A stretch of DNA of 64,000 bases from Pseudoscleropodium purum (Eukaryota; Streptophyta; Bryopsida; Hypnales; Brachytheciaceae): assembly GCA_963969395.1 (NCBI GenBank), contig OZ017797.1, positions 11,408,001 through 11,472,000 on the forward strand, read 5' to 3'. Below the pieces are notes generated by a model. It was not told the origin of the DNA and did not search any database. It worked only from the letters and a program-made list of their open reading frames with translations. Positions 61,591 to 64,000 of the stretch are shown in pieces. Position 1 is the first letter of the stretch. Each line of letters starts with the position of its first letter. A program made the translations under genes and the position numbers.

Positions 61591-63573
61591 ATTACATTTA
61601 TAGTAAAGTAAACAAATCTATTTGAGGGACAATGAATGTCGTTCCCCTTATGAGATTATTGAAGAAATCTAATTTCTTTCCAACATATCAATATAGACAA
61701 AATGTGAGAGAAGCCAAGAGCACTTGGAATTATTATTTTTGGACAAAGTATGAATTTCTTATGAGTTTTTGAAGTATGCTGCCTAAAATGGTCCAAAAGA
61801 GTATCTAAACTACTTTAGAGTCAACAAAAAGTGCATCCATAATGGTCATCCTATTCACCTTAATCCTTCAAGGCTGAGCATGCCCATTTTGGTTGTTTTA
61901 ATTCAAATTTTTGAGATAATTCAAAGTCAATAGTCCACTTCAAATCAAGGTGTAAATGAAATAGGAGGGCACAAAAATTGTGCATCTAACAAGCCTATAT
62001 ACAATGATTTTGAATGAATATTGAACCTACAAGGAGGGGATCTAAATGAGCCAAGAGGGAATTTGAATCTCACAAAAGTTACCTTAAATTTAGGTGAAAC
62101 CAAAGCAAATACTTAACAAAATAAGTTTACATCTCTCCATGCTCCCAAATTAGGATAACGTCTAATTTATTAGATTTTGTGCACCATAAACAAGCTATGA
62201 CTTTGAGTAAAAATGAATCCAAAAAGGGTGCCTTAGGCCCTAAAGGGTTAAGCAATCACAATACAATATATATAAAAACGGACATTACATCAAGACCTTG
62301 AAATATACATTTTTTGCAATGATTTCATAGTAAAAAGGTAGAATGACCTATTGTATAATCTAATTAATCACTCTTTGGTTGTTTCCACTAAGTAACACCT
62401 TTCTCACCCAAATCTCATTCTAAAAAAAATATTGGCTTTAGGTTGAATAAAAGAATTTATTTGAGTCTTTTCATAGATGTCTAAAATGGGCAAAAAGTCA
62501 AGAATGGCCTCCTTTACATTAGATGAAACTATTGTGGTCAATATGGTTGCCCTATCCCAATGGAATGTTTGTTATTTAAAAGAAATTCAAGTATAGAAAA
62601 ATATGATATAGGAAAATAGTAGTGGAAGTTTTTTTTTGTGAAGTCAAATATTTGATTGCCCAAAATTTTATTAAAATTCATTAAATCCTACATGAAAAAA
62701 CATAAATTGATTACAACTTTAAATGTATGTATACAAAGTAGTTTGGGATCACATTGGGAGGAGGGATCCACCTTAGGCATTGGATAGAGAACACACACAC
62801 TAACATTAATCCACCAACTATCAACCTTGGAATGCACAAGAGTATCTATCTACATTTCGCATTTGAAAATTTCTTTGCAATCAATAAACTAACAAAGTAA
62901 TCCTAGTAATCATAGGTTCTTGAAAAAAAATCATGTAATATTCTACAAAGTTTCATTAAGATCCAACGATGAACACTATTAAAGATTTAATGATCAAAGT
63001 GACCAATTGGTTTTAAAATGAGCAATTCAAAGTCAATGGACTTTATTAAATGAAGAATATTAAACTAAAAGAAAAACTCTGACTTCTTTCCAAGAATGCT
63101 TTAAAAATCACAACAAAATTAGTCTTCCTTGGTGAAACATCATGATTGAAGAAACATTCTACTATGAATAGAATATACATCATTCATTAGTACAAATCTA
63201 CCATGAACTAAAATGGATTTGTAGTAGTTTCAACTCAATTTGAGTTGGTTTAAATATCAAATCGACACAAACCATTTTAGTCTATAGAAGATTTGTACTA
63301 GTGACTATTTCAAATTTATTGTAGGATTTCAATTGTTGTTGTTGCAAAGGGCATCTTTTTAGAAAAAGACATCATTATGTAAACATGTATTGTTGATATA
63401 CAATGGCATAAATACTAATGTATTATTACAATTAATTTTAAAGTATCATTTGAAATGAAGGACAAGGAGTCAAAGTTTGAGGATGTTGGAGACTGAAAAT
63501 ACATAGTGAAACTCCTTAAAACATCCAAATTGGAGTGTAATGGATTTGGATGTTGTATATCTTTTGTACTATT
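61591..63573. mobile_element. Dispersed repeat A, copy 2 (with TTAA-type MITE inside)
   Basis: Second copy of 29094-30697, diverged by scattered substitutions. It is 381 bases longer, accounted for by the insertion at 61864-62247. No coding frame is shared between the copies. Confidence 0.8.
61860..62251. mobile_element. TTAA-flanked MITE, 384 bp, nested in repeat A
   Basis: It is bounded by TTAA at 61860-61863 and 62248-62251. The equivalent site in repeat A copy 1 has a single TTAA (29360-29363). Ends are imperfect inverse copies: TCCTTCAAGGCTGAGCATGC inward from the left against CCCTTTAGGGCCTAAGGCAC inward from the right, both then running to TTTTGG. A TTAA target duplication is typical of piggyBac-type elements. 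There is no coding capacity. Confidence 0.85.
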
Positions 63574-64000
63574 CTTAGTTAGGTCTTTCTATAACGACCC
63601 TTGTACAAATTGGAGAGAACTTTAGAATTAATTATATTATGATATAGAAGAATCATAGATCTAATGCATCAAAGATAGTTACATTTTATATTTGTTGTTG
63701 CAACTATTACTCATCCACTGAAAATTTCCATCATTTTCTTGCAATAAATATCATTGCATAAGGTATATTTGCACTTTGTGTTAAGAAGTGTTGTTACCAA
63801 GGGTCTTAGGAATGAACTTAAACCTATTTTTAGACCAAATTCACATTGCAAATATCACCCCTAACTCCAAGTATCAACACACCTTGAGATACGTGTACAT
63901 ATTGTAATATACATGTCAATGTATAGCAAATGGTATTGGATTCCATTACTTATTCATCATGAAGTAAGCAAGAATAGATTATAGCTTATAGTGAATGAAT
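63574..64000. other. AT-rich sequence to the window end, no gene seen
   Basis: No open frame or recognised repeat pair was found. Confidence 0.5.

Overview
The window is eukaryotic nuclear DNA from a land plant. Genes carry GT/AG introns, coding exons are GC-rich (very strongly so in PAL and CHS), and the spacers are very AT-rich and full of non-autonomous transposon remnants. Three features point to a bryophyte, more likely a moss than a liverwort: intronless phenylalanine ammonia-lyase (PAL) genes, a chalcone synthase (CHS) with one intron splitting a Cys codon and a bryophyte-type YQTGCFGG active-site motif, and spacers near 30% GC by eye. This taxonomic call rests on remembered protein features, not on a database search.

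Layout. 120-5379 (-): a 17-exon kelch-repeat gene (KLHDC4-like), 3' end outside the window. 5.4-14.4 kb: AT-rich repeat desert. 14417-15090: a non-autonomous CACTA transposon with a clean 3-bp target duplication. 17117-17839 (+): an LEA_2/NDR1-HIN1-like membrane protein with duplicated sequence upstream and a ~215-bp tandem array downstream. 20.3-33.8 kb: a large inverted repeat with identical 729-aa PAL genes in its arms, transcribed outward (20660-22849 - and 31313-33502 +). Its spacer holds a two-exon CHS (25792-27229 +), a rearranged CHS 3' flank containing a copied PAL-promoter/transposon junction, and a ~1.6-kb dispersed repeat. 35064-36296 (-): an F-box protein. 38063-40098 (-): a six-exon KANSL3/TEX30-type alpha/beta hydrolase. 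40.1-43.4 kb: repeats. 43511-44463 (-): a dirigent-family secreted protein. 45884-46968 (-): a four-exon histone H3.3. 47.36-48.63 kb: a 1.26-kb foldback element. 50551-52935 (-): a four-exon plant protein of unknown function. 53.1-54.5 kb: a decayed segmental copy of the hydrolase gene. 56-64 kb: repeats, including second copies of elements seen at 8, 11-13 and 29-30 kb.

How the genes fit together. PAL makes cinnamate from phenylalanine, and CHS condenses p-coumaroyl-CoA with malonyl-CoA, so the PAL-CHS-PAL block is a small phenylpropanoid/flavonoid gene cluster. A dirigent protein (phenoxy-radical coupling) and an F-box protein lie within 11 kb of it. Whether these last two act with the cluster is inference.

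Most distinctive signal. The PAL arms show no difference by eye over a 2940-bp tract (20357-23296 versus 30866-33805), while sequence just beyond the 3' end is homologous but clearly diverged. This suggests recent gene conversion within an older inverted duplication. A 660-bp piece of the right PAL upstream region, spanning its transposon junction, has been copied into the CHS 3' flank between two copies of that flank.
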